From: Phocaeicola coprophilus DSM 18228 = JCM 13818
GTDB taxonomy: Bacteria; Bacteroidota; Bacteroidia; Bacteroidales; Bacteroidaceae
NCBI RefSeq assembly: GCF_000157915.1
Contig: NZ_EQ973632.1
Location: forward strand, 73,117 to 108,492
Direction: 5' to 3'
Length of the DNA: 35,376 bases
In this document: positions 23,722-31,826 of the stretch, piece after piece
Layout: each line of letters opens with the position of its first letter
Numbering within the stretch: the first letter of the stretch is position 1
Made by a program: the position numbers and the translations under genes
The notes under the pieces: model-generated
What the model saw: only the letters and a program-made list of their open reading frames with translations
Databases searched by the model: none
What the model was told of the DNA's origin: nothing

Positions 23722-24858
23722 CTAGAATGCCCGGAAACGTTTGTCTGTCCATTTGCAGGTTCCCATACATTCCATTTCAATCAGCCATCCCGGACGGCAT
23801 ACCGGGGCCAGAACAGTCACTCTGGGCATGTTCGGGAAACGGGCGTTAAACAGACGTTCCACCGTCTGATAGTCTCCCGGATCCCGCAGATAGACAATCA
23901 TCTGTCCGATATCATCATAATTCATTCCGGCTTCTTTCAACAGAGCCTCTACGTTTTCCCACATGCGTTCCGTTTGCTGTCTGATGTCTCCTGCATGGAC
24001 TATCTGTCCGCGGTTGTCGATGCTGGCCGTACCGGAAATAAACACTTGCCGGCGGTCACCGTAGTCTACATACGTGCCTCGTTCGAAGCTGACCCCATAT
24101 TCATAGGTCCGGTTCAGGTGAGTGGAGGCATACAGGTGATGTACCTGTTCGGGAACGAGCCCGGTCACGGCATATGTATCCAGTTGGACGCACAGGGAAG
24201 GATCGGCATTCCGTCCGGCAATTCCCGTACTGGCAATGAAGTGGGTGTCGCGGGTCAGGCCTTGATGGAGAAAAACCTCGTTGCGGGCTTTCACCACACC
24301 GGCATAGTTGACATCAATGTTCTGTACGAAAAACCAGGTGCGGATACAGTTATCGGCCAGCCGGCCGCCGTTGTCTTCCAGAGCGGTTGCATAGTCTTCC
24401 AGCAACCGGCGGGTCTGTTCATGCGAGTCTGTGCCCGGACGGCAGGCACTTCCTCCCCAAAGATGAACATATCCATTGTGTTCAATTCCGGTCAGCCCCT
24501 CCAGAAAAGAGCGGGGAGTAACCTGCGTCTGCAGGTAAACCCATAGGGCGATTTTGGTTCCGTCGAGAGGAGGCTGCTCAATGATGGAACAGGCACAGGG
24601 TGGAAAATCCGCCAGAGCTTCGGTCAGCAGCCCACTCTGGTTGGCGGCATCACTCAGAAAGAATCGGAGGAACACCGGGCGTGCACCGGGAAGTTGTCCT
24701 TCCGTCAGCTCACGGAGGGCCGTCAGTATGTTGTCCCGCTGTTCGCAGAAGGACAGCATCGGCTGGATTATACGGATCACGGCATGATGCTCATCGACAC
24801 CTCCCTCGAAGCAGAGGCTTCGGATATCAGTCCGGGTATTTTGAGTCAGTTTATGCAT
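23722..24858 (-). CDS. RidA/YjgF-superfamily protein (chorismatase-like, extended)
   Basis: The 378-residue protein is about three times the size of RidA. The C-terminal ~125 residues look like a RidA/YER057c/UK114 domain: GRQ-type strands (YGDRRQVFISGTASID), then MNYDDIGQMIVYLRD, MPRVTVL with Arg near 346 and IEMECMG with Glu, the positions used by RidA for binding carboxylate substrates. The N-terminal part resembles a second, diverged domain of the same fold (FLRFFLSDAANQ), as in chorismatases of the FkbO/Hyg5 type. It is monocistronic with its own promoter and terminator. The substrate is unknown. Simple RidA imine deaminase activity is less likely given the length. Confidence 0.75.
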   Translation of the reverse strand: MHKLTQNTRTDIRSLCFEGGVDEHHAVIRIIQPMLSFCEQRDNILTALRELTEGQLPGARPVFLRFFLSDAANQSGLLTEALADFPPCACSIIEQPPLDGTKIALWVYLQTQVTPRSFLEGLTGIEHNGYVHLWGGSACRPGTDSHEQTRRLLEDYATALEDNGGRLADNCIRTWFFVQNIDVNYAGVVKARNEVFLHQGLTRDTHFIASTGIAGRNADPSLCVQLDTYAVTGLVPEQVHHLYASTHLNRTYEYGVSFERGTYVDYGDRRQVFISGTASIDNRGQIVHAGDIRQQTERMWENVEALLKEAGMNYDDIGQMIVYLRDPGDYQTVERLFNARFPNMPRVTVLAPVCRPGWLIEMECMGTCKWTDKRFRAF

Positions 24859-24974
24859 ACAGGTTGTATTCGTTAGGTGTTAGATGGAGACTGTTTCAGT
24901 CAGCCTGCTGCGTAGCTGTACATGCTTTCCGGCAGGAAGTTGTGTGGAAAGGATGCTCAGAAACACAACGGTTG

Positions 24975-24982
24975 CAAAGATA
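24975..24982 (-). promoter_or_regulatory. Bacteroides-type -7 element for the RidA-like gene
   Basis: Minus-strand TATCTTTG matches TAnnTTTG and lies 116 nt before the ATG at 24858, implying a leader of about 110 nt. No clear -33 box was found. Confidence 0.45.
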
Positions 24983-25101
24983 TGAAAGAATATCGGTTTT
25001 TGAAATGCCGGAAGAAAAATAGAAAGTAACAAAGTTCGGATTGAGCTTGTTTCTGTGAAAGGAATATACTAAATTCGTATTATCAATTAATATAAAAGCG
25101 T

Positions 25102-25662
25102 ATGAAGTCTTCTGTAAGTTATGCTGTCATGAGCAGCATCTGTGCGTTGATCGTTGGGCTTTTGCTGATCTTGTGGCCCGATGTCGCAGTAAATTATCTG
25201 GTAATAACCATTGGAGTTTTGTTTTTGTTGCCGGGCATTTATGGATTGTTTTCCTATTTTGCGCAGGCCAAGAAACGGGAGCGGGCCAACCTGCATGTGT
25301 CATTTCCGGTGATTGCATTGGGAAGTACTCTTCTGGGATTATGGCTGGTCATCATGCCTGAGTTCTTTGTAAGCATTCTGATGTATGTATTGGGCGTTCT
25401 GCTGGTGCTCGGAGGGCTGAATCAGATCTTGAACTTTGTTTCTGTCCGCAAGTATATGCCGGTACCTCTGGGAGTATATATTGTGCCGACTTTGGTACTG
25501 ATTACCGGTATTGTTGTGCTGATGAATCCTTTTCAGGCAGCAACGGTTCCTTTTATCGTATTGGGCGTTTCGTCGATGGTTTATGCCCTGTCTGATCTGT
25601 TCCGCCTGATCCGGTATCGGAGAAAATATGCTCAGGACATTACGGATGTCACTCCTTTATAA
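25102..25662 (+). CDS. HdeD/DUF308-family membrane protein
   Basis: The 186-residue protein has six hydrophobic helices arranged in pairs, with glycine-rich turns (ITIGVLFLLPGIYGLFSYF, VLGVLLVLGGLNQILNFV), matching the DUF308/HdeD family. E. coli HdeD is an inner-membrane acid-resistance protein; the general role of the family is unclear. The short polar C-terminus faces the cytoplasm by the positive-inside rule (RLIRYRRKYAQD). It is single and convergent with the AraC-type gene. Confidence 0.85.
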   Translation: MKSSVSYAVMSSICALIVGLLLILWPDVAVNYLVITIGVLFLLPGIYGLFSYFAQAKKRERANLHVSFPVIALGSTLLGLWLVIMPEFFVSILMYVLGVLLVLGGLNQILNFVSVRKYMPVPLGVYIVPTLVLITGIVVLMNPFQAATVPFIVLGVSSMVYALSDLFRLIRYRRKYAQDITDVTPL

Positions 25663-25672
25663 ATAATAGAAA

Positions 25673-25709
25673 AAGCAAGTACCGCATCTCAGGAATTGCG
25701 GTACTGCTT
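25673..25709 (-). terminator. Terminator overlapping the 3' end of the AraC-type gene
   Basis: The arms 25673-25686 and 25697-25709 pair over 13 bp with one bulged A. On the minus strand a T run (GCTTTTTC) follows. The stem includes the last codons and stop of the AraC-type gene. It also lies 11 nt past the HdeD-like gene stop, so it may serve both genes, though no T-tract follows on the plus strand. Confidence 0.65.
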
Positions 25710-26537
25710 AGGCGACATGCCTGTATAGCGTTTGAAGTATTTTCCGAAGAATGAGATATCCGGGAAATTCAGGGAATAAGCGATTTCCTGAATGGTCATT
25801 TCGGTGGAACGGAGTTTGGCCTGCGCGTCGTGGATGATGAACGACGAGATGATGTCTGTCAGTGTTTTTCCCGTTATTTTCTTGATGGTTGTACTGAGAT
25901 GCTGGGGAGACAGGTGCATCTTTTCGGCATAGAATGAGATGTTTCGCTCTGTCTTGTAATATTGTACAACCATTCTCACCAGTTCTTTGGCAATTTCCTG
26001 ATTGCGGTTATACCGTACCTGAGTGATGTTCTTGTTTTCTTTATATACGTTGCTCAGGAACATGATGATCTGTGTGTACGACAGATGAATCTGCTGTTGT
26101 GGCGTTTCCTCTTTATTCAGGTCCAGAATGCGGATCAGCATCATGAAATAATCATGAAACAGTTTTCCCACTTTCTTGCTCAGATCCACAACCGGATGTT
26201 CGAATATATAAGGAGTATATTCGATGGTATGTGAGAACAGGGTAGATCCGTAAATGAGTTCCTTGGAATAAGCAACAAAAATGAAGCGGCAGTCCGAACT
26301 CTGTTCCTTTATCTGTAAAAACATGTTCGGTGCAACAATGGCAAGGGAGTTTTCTTTCAGCTGATATTGGGTTAAGTGAATGGTCAGGGTACAGGTTCCT
26401 CGTGTGCACAGCAGGAAGATAAATCCTGGAGCCTGTAAAGGAAGACTGAATAATTGCTTGATATTCCCGATAAGGTCGATACCGGCTATTATATCTGTAT
26501 TGGCAGGTATCTGGTCAAATTTCTCTATTCGTTTCAT
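25689..26537 (-). CDS. AraC-family transcriptional regulator
   Basis: The ATG at 26537 (MKRIEKF) is preferred over an upstream start at 26678, whose extra 47 residues look non-conserved and lie in AT-rich leader DNA. This gives 282 residues. The N-terminal half is a cupin-like sensing domain (GFIFLLCTRGTCTLTIH). The C-terminal ~100 residues hold two helix-turn-helices: ISFYAEKMHLSPQHLSTTIKK, and IQEIAYSLNFPDISFFGKYFKRYTGMSPKQYR with the AraC signature. The ligand is unknown. The convergent HdeD-like gene, or the protease operon upstream, is a possible target. Confidence 0.9.
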   Translation of the reverse strand: MKRIEKFDQIPANTDIIAGIDLIGNIKQLFSLPLQAPGFIFLLCTRGTCTLTIHLTQYQLKENSLAIVAPNMFLQIKEQSSDCRFIFVAYSKELIYGSTLFSHTIEYTPYIFEHPVVDLSKKVGKLFHDYFMMLIRILDLNKEETPQQQIHLSYTQIIMFLSNVYKENKNITQVRYNRNQEIAKELVRMVVQYYKTERNISFYAEKMHLSPQHLSTTIKKITGKTLTDIISSFIIHDAQAKLRSTEMTIQEIAYSLNFPDISFFGKYFKRYTGMSPKQYRNS

Positions 26538-26668
26538 TCGTTTTGCTTTTTCGTTTAAGTATTTGGAGAGCAGAATGATGTTTCCCCAAATGCTTCGATT
26601 GCAAAGTAAACGAATAAACAGGAACTTTGCAATAGTTCTGGTAAATTTAGTGCGAGGGGTTTTGAAAC

Positions 26669-26729
26669 AAAAAAACATCGGAAGGCTGATGTTTCAGACT
26701 GAAGAGTCGTACAGAGCCTTCCGATGTTT
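26669..26729 (-). terminator. Intrinsic terminator of the tricorn-like protease operon
   Basis: A perfect 15-bp stem, AAACATCGGAAGGCT (26673-26687) with 26715-26729, is followed on the minus strand by a run of seven T (26669-26675). It lies 14 nt past the stop of the protease gene and upstream of the AraC-type gene. Confidence 0.9.
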
Positions 26730-26743
26730 AAGCTATGGAAGAA

Positions 26744-29700
26744 TTACTTTTGTTTCCGGGCATCTGCTTCTTTCAGCATTTCCTTGACGGCTGCCTCCAG
26801 TTGCTCGTCTTCTCCTTTCAGTTGTTTTTCCGGAGAATTGTATACTTCGATATCGGGTTGTAATTCCTGGTTCTCATGATATTGTCCGCGCATATCCATG
26901 CAGCCGACCTGCGGAACTCCGAATATGATAGTCGGGTCGATCTGGCTTTCCCACCATACGGCCGTCATGGTTCCCGGTACGGGAGCACCGACCAGCTTGC
27001 CGACCTTCAGTTCCTTGTATACCCATGGGAATCCGTGAGCATTACTGTAGTTGTCTTCGCAGACCATGACACAGGATGGTTTCAGCCACTTGTTGAACGG
27101 GTCGCTTCCGATGTATTGTCCGCGCGGAACGAAGCGCTGATATTCCTTTCCGTTCAGGAGGGTTACCAGGTCATCATGCAGCCAGCCACCGCCATTGTGA
27201 CGTGTATCTACGATGACAGCTTCTTTGATGCGGTTCTTTTCGCCCAGCAGTTCGCTGTATACAGTGCGGAAGCTGGGACTGTCCATTCCTTTGACATGTA
27301 CATAAGCAATACGGCCGTTGGACAGTTTGTCTACCAGCTGGCGGTTTCTTTCTACCCATCTCTTGTAGAGCAGGTCTTCCTGCTGTCCGTAGCTGATTGC
27401 CTTGACCGTTACATCGAAGCGTTTTCCGTTTGACGGATTATATACGGAGAGACGAACCGGTTTTCCGGCTTTTCCTTCCAGTAACGGATAATAGTCTGCT
27501 CCTTTGAGTATTTTCTGTCCGTCAATTTCTTCGATAATGCATCCGGTTGTAACATCCGTTTTCTTCACGGCAAACGGGCCCTTGGCGATGATTTCCTTGA
27601 TCTTCAGTCCGTCTCCGTCATACGTATTGTCATAGAATACGCCCAGACAGGCGGTCTGCAGGGTAGCTCCCGGTCCGTAATAACGCGCTCCTGTGTGTGA
27701 AGCATTTAATTCTCCCAGTAATTCACTCAGCATTTCCTGGAAGTCGTAGTTGTTGTTGATGTAGGGCAGGAAGCGTGCATAACTTTCACGGTATCCTTTC
27801 CAGTCTACACCTTGCAGGTCGGTTACATAGAATTTGTCCTGTACCTGTTGCCAGATATGTTCGAACATATATTTTCGTTCGTCGTACGGACGGTAGTTGA
27901 AAATAGCTTCGAATGAAACCGGTTTGGTTTCTCCCTTTTCAATTTCTACCTTTTTAATGCCTCCGCCACTGCAAAGGAAAAGATTCTTTCCTTCTTTGTC
28001 GGGTACCAGTGCGCCATAGCCGATACCTTTCAGTGCGATCTTGGTCTTATTTTCTTTCAAGTCATGTTCCCACAAATCGAATCCGCCCTCGAAAGCAGCC
28101 TGATAATAAAGCTTGTCGCCTTTCGGAGTAAGGAAAGCATCTCCCAGCCGGGATGAATTTACTGTCAGGCGGATGACGCGGTCACGACAGTTTTCCAGGT
28201 CGAAGACCAAAGGCTTGACATCTTCATCCTTGTCTTTGTCCTTCTTGTCGTTTTTCTTTTTGCTGTCCTTCTTTTCAGTTTCCTTTTTCTTTTCTTCGTC
28301 CGCTTTTTCCGATTCCTCCAGCAAGGCGAGTTCTTCTTTGTTCATACGGAAACGTTCGTAAGCTTCCAGATCGAAGAACATGATATATACATCACTTTCT
28401 GCTCCCCAGCTTCCGTGACTGCGGTAACCGGCGCGGTCGCTTTCCCAGATCATGGCTTTTCCGCCAAGTACCCATTTGGCATTACCGTCGGAATATCCGC
28501 TTTGAGTCAGGTTGTGAATTTCGCCGTTTCCGGAAGCATTGACCAGAGCCACATCGCTGTTGTTCCATCCTCCATTGCCGATATAGCCGGAAAGCAGCCA
28601 GCGGCTGTCGGGACTCCACTCAAACCATTGGTCTCCGTCGGTGTAGGAATATTCATATTTGCCGTCCATGGCCGTACGGACAGATTTGTCCTTTAGATTC
28701 AGAATTCGCAGTGTTGTACGGTTTTCAAGGAAGGCAATTTCTTTTCCGTCGGGACTGTACTGAGGCTGGAAAGAAGCTGCTGTCGAATTGGTCAGCCGTT
28801 CTTCCTTGATTTCGTTGGCATAGGTGAAAAGTTTATCATCCTTGTTGGTCAAAGAACTCTGGTAAACCTGCCACAAGCCTTCCCGTTCTGATGAATAGGC
28901 CAGGCTTCTTCCGTCGGGAGCAAAAGAAAGGTTCCGTTCCTGTTCCGGAGTGTTGGTGATTTGTTTGGTTGTATTGTATTCAACAGAAGTTACAAAAACA
29001 TCTCCGTGCAGGATGAAAGCAACTTCCTTTCCGCTAGGTGAAACTGCAATTTCCGTCGCACCGCTGGTTCTGACCTGACGGATGAGATCTTTATCGTTCT
29101 TGTCGGCAACAATGCTGATTTCTACTTTATGAGGTTTCTCTCCTTCTTTTACGGTATAGATTTCTCCATCATATCCGTAGCATAACATTCCGTTGGAAGC
29201 AGCACTCAGGAAACGTACCGGATGTTTGGTGTGCTGCGTCAGTTGCTTCTCATTGCTTCCGTCAAGATTTCTTTTGAAAACATTGAAGGAGCCTTTGGAT
29301 TCGCTCAGGTAATAGAACGACTGGCTGTCGGCACTCCAGATCGGAGTACGGTCTTCTCCTCTGAATGAAGTCAGTTTCCGGTAAGTCTTTTCGTTTCCGT
29401 TTAGCTGACACATCCAGATATCCCGTGTGATGGATGAGGTATGATGCTTTCTCCAGGCATCTTCGTATCCTTTCCGGTCGTGGTACAATAAGGATTTTCC
29501 GTCTTTGCTGAAGCTGATGTCTTCCATTGGCAGAGAAGAGAATAATGTCGGCCGGCCTCCTTCTGTGCTGATTTCATAAACCTGGGGGAACTGTCCGCTG
29601 GGGAAAGTCATATCCGCAGCATCAGGCATAAGAGATGACAGATATAAAATGTGTTCAGCATCTTTAAAGGTAACAGGGAATTCGTTGGCAGAATGAGTGG

Positions 29701-30010
29701 TCAGCCGTTGGGGAGTACCTCCTTCTTTATCTATAATGTAAATGTCCATGCTTCCCTGACGGTTGGAGGCGAAAGCAATTTTTTTGCTGTCCGGACTCCA
29801 TATCGGGTGTGTGTCATGGGCTGCATTAGTTGTCAGCTGAGTGGCTTTACCTCCATTGGCAGGGACGGTATAGATGTCTCCTTTATAGCAGAAGGCAATT
29901 GTTTGTCCGTCGGGAGAGATCGCACAATATCTCATCCACAAAGGATTGTCCTGTGCGTTTGCCGTGAGGACAAACGTAAGGGCAGCGATTGTAAGTAGTC
30001 TTTTTTTCAT
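26744..30010 (-). CDS. Tricorn-like S41 serine protease
   Basis: The protein has 1088 residues. A signal peptide (MKKRLLTIAALTFVLTANA) directs export. Residues ~25-590 carry repeated WD/TolB-like beta-propeller blades (SPDGQTIAF, WSPDSKKIAFASNRQG and many others), as in the two propellers of tricorn protease. A highly charged Lys/Glu/Asp insert follows (~570-610). The C-terminal third has the core helical bundle with GELNASHTGAR (His near 772), a PDZ-like segment (~785-870), the S41 motif VDTRHNGGGW (~935) and the nucleophile region CEDNYSNAHGFP (Ser near 989). The catalytic pair is therefore present. Archaeal tricorn is cytoplasmic, but this one is secreted. It is last in a minus-strand operon, 24 nt after the small hypothetical gene. 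Confidence 0.93.
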   Translation of the reverse strand: MKKRLLTIAALTFVLTANAQDNPLWMRYCAISPDGQTIAFCYKGDIYTVPANGGKATQLTTNAAHDTHPIWSPDSKKIAFASNRQGSMDIYIIDKEGGTPQRLTTHSANEFPVTFKDAEHILYLSSLMPDAADMTFPSGQFPQVYEISTEGGRPTLFSSLPMEDISFSKDGKSLLYHDRKGYEDAWRKHHTSSITRDIWMCQLNGNEKTYRKLTSFRGEDRTPIWSADSQSFYYLSESKGSFNVFKRNLDGSNEKQLTQHTKHPVRFLSAASNGMLCYGYDGEIYTVKEGEKPHKVEISIVADKNDKDLIRQVRTSGATEIAVSPSGKEVAFILHGDVFVTSVEYNTTKQITNTPEQERNLSFAPDGRSLAYSSEREGLWQVYQSSLTNKDDKLFTYANEIKEERLTNSTAASFQPQYSPDGKEIAFLENRTTLRILNLKDKSVRTAMDGKYEYSYTDGDQWFEWSPDSRWLLSGYIGNGGWNNSDVALVNASGNGEIHNLTQSGYSDGNAKWVLGGKAMIWESDRAGYRSHGSWGAESDVYIMFFDLEAYERFRMNKEELALLEESEKADEEKKKETEKKDSKKKNDKKDKDKDEDVKPLVFDLENCRDRVIRLTVNSSRLGDAFLTPKGDKLYYQAAFEGGFDLWEHDLKENKTKIALKGIGYGALVPDKEGKNLFLCSGGGIKKVEIEKGETKPVSFEAIFNYRPYDERKYMFEHIWQQVQDKFYVTDLQGVDWKGYRESYARFLPYINNNYDFQEMLSELLGELNASHTGARYYGPGATLQTACLGVFYDNTYDGDGLKIKEIIAKGPFAVKKTDVTTGCIIEEIDGQKILKGADYYPLLEGKAGKPVRLSVYNPSNGKRFDVTVKAISYGQQEDLLYKRWVERNRQLVDKLSNGRIAYVHVKGMDSPSFRTVYSELLGEKNRIKEAVIVDTRHNGGGWLHDDLVTLLNGKEYQRFVPRGQYIGSDPFNKWLKPSCVMVCEDNYSNAHGFPWVYKELKVGKLVGAPVPGTMTAVWWESQIDPTIIFGVPQVGCMDMRGQYHENQELQPDIEVYNSPEKQLKGEDEQLEAAVKEMLKEADARKQK

Positions 30011-30034
30011 GTATGTATTGAATAATGTGTAAAT

Positions 30035-30319
30035 TTAATATTTCTTGTTTCGTGAGAAGAAGCCACGGACTCTTCGCAAGATTTTCAGTCCGGTCATCAG
30101 GCCATCGTAAGCAGCGATACCGGCATTGATGTGCTGCATCATGTTGTCCATCTGGTTCTTGCTCTTTTGAGGCGCGAACAGTTCCTGAGTAAGATTCTGA
30201 ATACGGGCTTTGGAGCGGAGAATTTCTTCTTTTTTCTCAGCCCGACGTTGGGCAATTGATTCTACGCTGTAATAGGGAGGTTGGGGTATATTGTTCTGTT
30301 CATTCATAATCGTGGTCAT
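30035..30319 (-). CDS. Small hypothetical protein, operon member
   Basis: This 94-residue basic protein has no signal peptide or clear membrane helix. It contains a helical, Lys/Glu-rich segment (AQRRAEKKEEILRSKARIQNLTQELF) and a basic tail (RRVRGFFSRNKKY). The start ATG overlaps the TGA of the holin-like gene (ATGA), which supports the start at 30319. I do not recognise the family; co-expression with YtxH and holin-like proteins suggests an envelope-associated role. Confidence 0.75.
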   Translation of the reverse strand: MTTIMNEQNNIPQPPYYSVESIAQRRAEKKEEILRSKARIQNLTQELFAPQKSKNQMDNMMQHINAGIAAYDGLMTGLKILRRVRGFFSRNKKY

Positions 30320-30678
30320 TTATGGGAGTCTTCAAGGAACAGCCGGGCCAGGAAGTTGACCATAGGCTGGAATATAAGTTTTCTACGCATAAGATAAATT
30401 CCTATGGCGGCAATCAGAATAACGGCGCCGATGACGGCATAACTGGCAATTATGCTTCCTACGACTGGAACCAGGGCATATACCAGCATGAATGAGAAAT
30501 AGTAAAGTGCCATAGCTCCTAATATGATCAGTGCAAGAATTAAGATGAGAGTGGAAAGCAGGATTGTCAGTTTCTCTACCAGATCGAGCTTTATATATTG
30601 TCCCTGAAGTTCGATATGCTTTTTTATTTCTTTAAATAAAGCCTCCAGATTATCTATGCTTTTGTCGTTTGCAAACAT
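30316..30678 (-). CDS. Phage-holin-like / DUF1469 membrane protein
   Basis: The 120-residue protein has an amphipathic N-terminus (LEALFKEIKKHIELQGQYIK) and two long hydrophobic helices (about 40-65 and 75-95), then a basic tail. This is the layout of the Actinobacterial-holin/DUF1469 family, found widely outside phages. No lysis genes are nearby, so a phage role is unlikely. It sits 119 nt after the YtxH gene, with a hairpin in the gap, and overlaps the next gene by 4 nt. Confidence 0.8.
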   Translation of the reverse strand: MFANDKSIDNLEALFKEIKKHIELQGQYIKLDLVEKLTILLSTLILILALIILGAMALYYFSFMLVYALVPVVGSIIASYAVIGAVILIAAIGIYLMRRKLIFQPMVNFLARLFLEDSHK

Positions 30679-30707
30679 ATGGGGATTTGAATTTGGTTAA
30701 TATAAGT

Positions 30708-30750
30708 AGACACAGATAACACAGATCAGAAATCTGTGGAATCTGTGTCT
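30708..30750. repeat. Palindromic element (ACAGAT/ATCTGT) between the YtxH and holin-like genes
   Basis: The outer arms AGACACAGAT (30708-30717) and ATCTGTGTCT (30741-30750) and inner arms CACAGAT (30720-30726) and ATCTGTG (30732-30738) form one long hairpin with a 2x2 internal loop and a 5-nt apex. A second 6-bp hairpin, AGAGGC/GCCTCT, lies at 30767-30783. The first looks like an intergenic REP-type element. In the operon it could stabilise or process mRNA. Confidence 0.6.
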
Positions 30751-30797
30751 AGGAGTTGAACGCAATAGAGGCTCTCTGCCTCTGTGTTTCAAGCAAA

Positions 30798-31001
30798 TTA
30801 TTCAGCATCCTTAACTTCGGCTGCAATCTGGTCAACCAGATCTTCCATTTCAGCGCGATTCAGTCTGATTCCTTTTTTGCGCAAAACTTCTGCGATTTTT
30901 CTACGAGTGTCTTCACCTCTTTCCGGTGCAAACAAAATACCTGCTGCTGCTCCTAAAGTAACTCCACCTAAAAATGCAGCTACAATACTTAATGCTTTCA
31001 T
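30798..31001 (-). CDS. YtxH-domain membrane protein
   Basis: The 67-residue protein begins with a Gly/Ala-rich transmembrane helix (LSIVAAFLGGVTLGAAAGILFAP). The YtxH hallmark APERGEDTRRKI follows, and then an acidic amphipathic tail (MEDLVDQIAAEV). YtxH proteins are small general-stress membrane proteins of unknown mechanism. It is first in the four-gene minus-strand unit ending with the tricorn-like protease. Confidence 0.85.
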   Translation of the reverse strand: MKALSIVAAFLGGVTLGAAAGILFAPERGEDTRRKIAEVLRKKGIRLNRAEMEDLVDQIAAEVKDAE

Positions 31002-31030
31002 AATTTTTTGTTTTAAAAGTTACTACATCG

Positions 31031-31038
31031 CAAATCTA
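31031..31038 (-). promoter_or_regulatory. Bacteroides-type -7 element for the YtxH-to-protease operon
   Basis: Minus-strand TAGATTTG matches TAnnTTTG, 29 nt before the ATG at 31001. The -33 region is not convincing. Confidence 0.55.
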
Positions 31039-31143
31039 GCAAATATCCTGAATATGTAGTTCATTTTGTTATAAAATTTATTTGAAAAGTTGATTTTGCT
31101 TTATTATTAACAGATTTTAAGAGGTGTGCATAGTTTATATTGC

Positions 31144-31151
31144 TATTTTTG
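31144..31151 (+). promoter_or_regulatory. Bacteroides-type -7 element for the SPOR lipoprotein gene
   Basis: TATTTTTG matches TAnnTTTG and lies 67 nt before the chosen ATG at 31219. That supports the later start, since the longer frame beginning at 31126 would start before this promoter. Confidence 0.55.
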
Positions 31152-31218
31152 CATGTCTGTTTTACGAGAAAAAGATTTATATATAATACAAGGAATAAAC
31201 AATAAAAAATTAAGTGAT

Positions 31219-31710
31219 ATGAAGAAAGTAGTTGTTTTAGGTATGGGATTGTGCGTCGCACTGGCGTTCTCTTCCTGTAAATCAAGTGAAAGTGCTTATA
31301 AGAAAGCCTATGAAAAAGCCAAACAACAGGAATTGGCTGAAGCAGCAGAACCGGCTGAACCTGCAGTGGTAGAACCTGCACCTGTTGTGGAAGTTGCTCC
31401 GACTCCTGCACCTGTTGCTCCTGTCCGTGAAGAAAAAGTTGAATTGGTTTCTGGTAACGGTTTGAAAGCATTCAGCGTAATTTGCGGTAGCTTTGGCGTT
31501 AAAGCAAATGCTGATGGTCTGAAAGCTAAGCTGGATAACGACGGTTACAATGCCAAGGTTGTCTATAATGCTGAAAAGAATATGTATCGTGTTGCCGTAG
31601 AATCTTTCGATACTCGTGAAGAAGCTGTCCGTGCAAGAGATGCATTCAAGGCTAAATACCCCAACCGTGAAGATTTCCAGGGTGCATGGCTTCTTTACCG
31701 GGTATATTAA
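31219..31710 (+). CDS. SPOR-domain lipoprotein
   Basis: The ATG at 31219 gives 163 residues with a clear lipoprotein signal (MKKVVVLGMGLCVALAFSSC, Cys20). The in-frame stretch from 31126 has no signal-like start and lies upstream of the promoter. A Glu/Ala then Pro/Val-rich linker (about 40-85) leads to a C-terminal SPOR domain: FSVICGSFGVKANADGLKAK, then YNAKVVYNAEKNMYRVAVESF. SPOR domains bind peptidoglycan stripped of stem peptides at division sites, so this protein probably tethers a membrane to septal cell wall. It is monocistronic, with a terminator at 31752-31785. Confidence 0.88.
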   Translation: MKKVVVLGMGLCVALAFSSCKSSESAYKKAYEKAKQQELAEAAEPAEPAVVEPAPVVEVAPTPAPVAPVREEKVELVSGNGLKAFSVICGSFGVKANADGLKAKLDNDGYNAKVVYNAEKNMYRVAVESFDTREEAVRARDAFKAKYPNREDFQGAWLLYRVY

Positions 31711-31751
31711 TCGGATAAACTGGTCTGTATGGCCACTTTAATTTTATATTC

Positions 31752-31785
31752 AAAGCGATAGTAAACATACTATCGCTTTTTTTTT
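31752..31785 (+). terminator. Intrinsic terminator after the SPOR lipoprotein gene
   Basis: A perfect 12-bp stem, AAAGCGATAGTA (31752-31763) with 31768-31779, has a 4-nt loop and a nine-T run at 31777-31785. Confidence 0.92.
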
Positions 31786-31786
31786 A

Positions 31787-31794
31787 TACCTTTG
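31787..31794 (+). promoter_or_regulatory. Bacteroides-type -7 element for the PCMD gene
   Basis: TACCTTTG matches TAnnTTTG. It lies 32 nt before the ATG at 31827 and directly abuts the T-tract of the preceding terminator. Confidence 0.55.
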
Positions 31795-31826
31795 CTGCCT
31801 GTTAAATGAAAGGAAAGTTGTAAAAT

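Noticed and set aside
23689-24546. 285-residue plus-strand ORF
   Set aside because: It is the antisense shadow of the RidA-like gene, which has domain motifs, a promoter and a terminator on the minus strand.
26538-26678. 47-residue N-terminal extension of the AraC regulator
   Set aside because: The extra residues look unconserved and lie in AT-rich leader DNA close to the protease terminator; the ATG at 26537 is more credible.
30316-30678. Prophage remnant suggested by the holin-like protein
   Set aside because: No lysin, structural, integrase or attachment sequences are present; DUF1469 proteins are common chromosomal genes.
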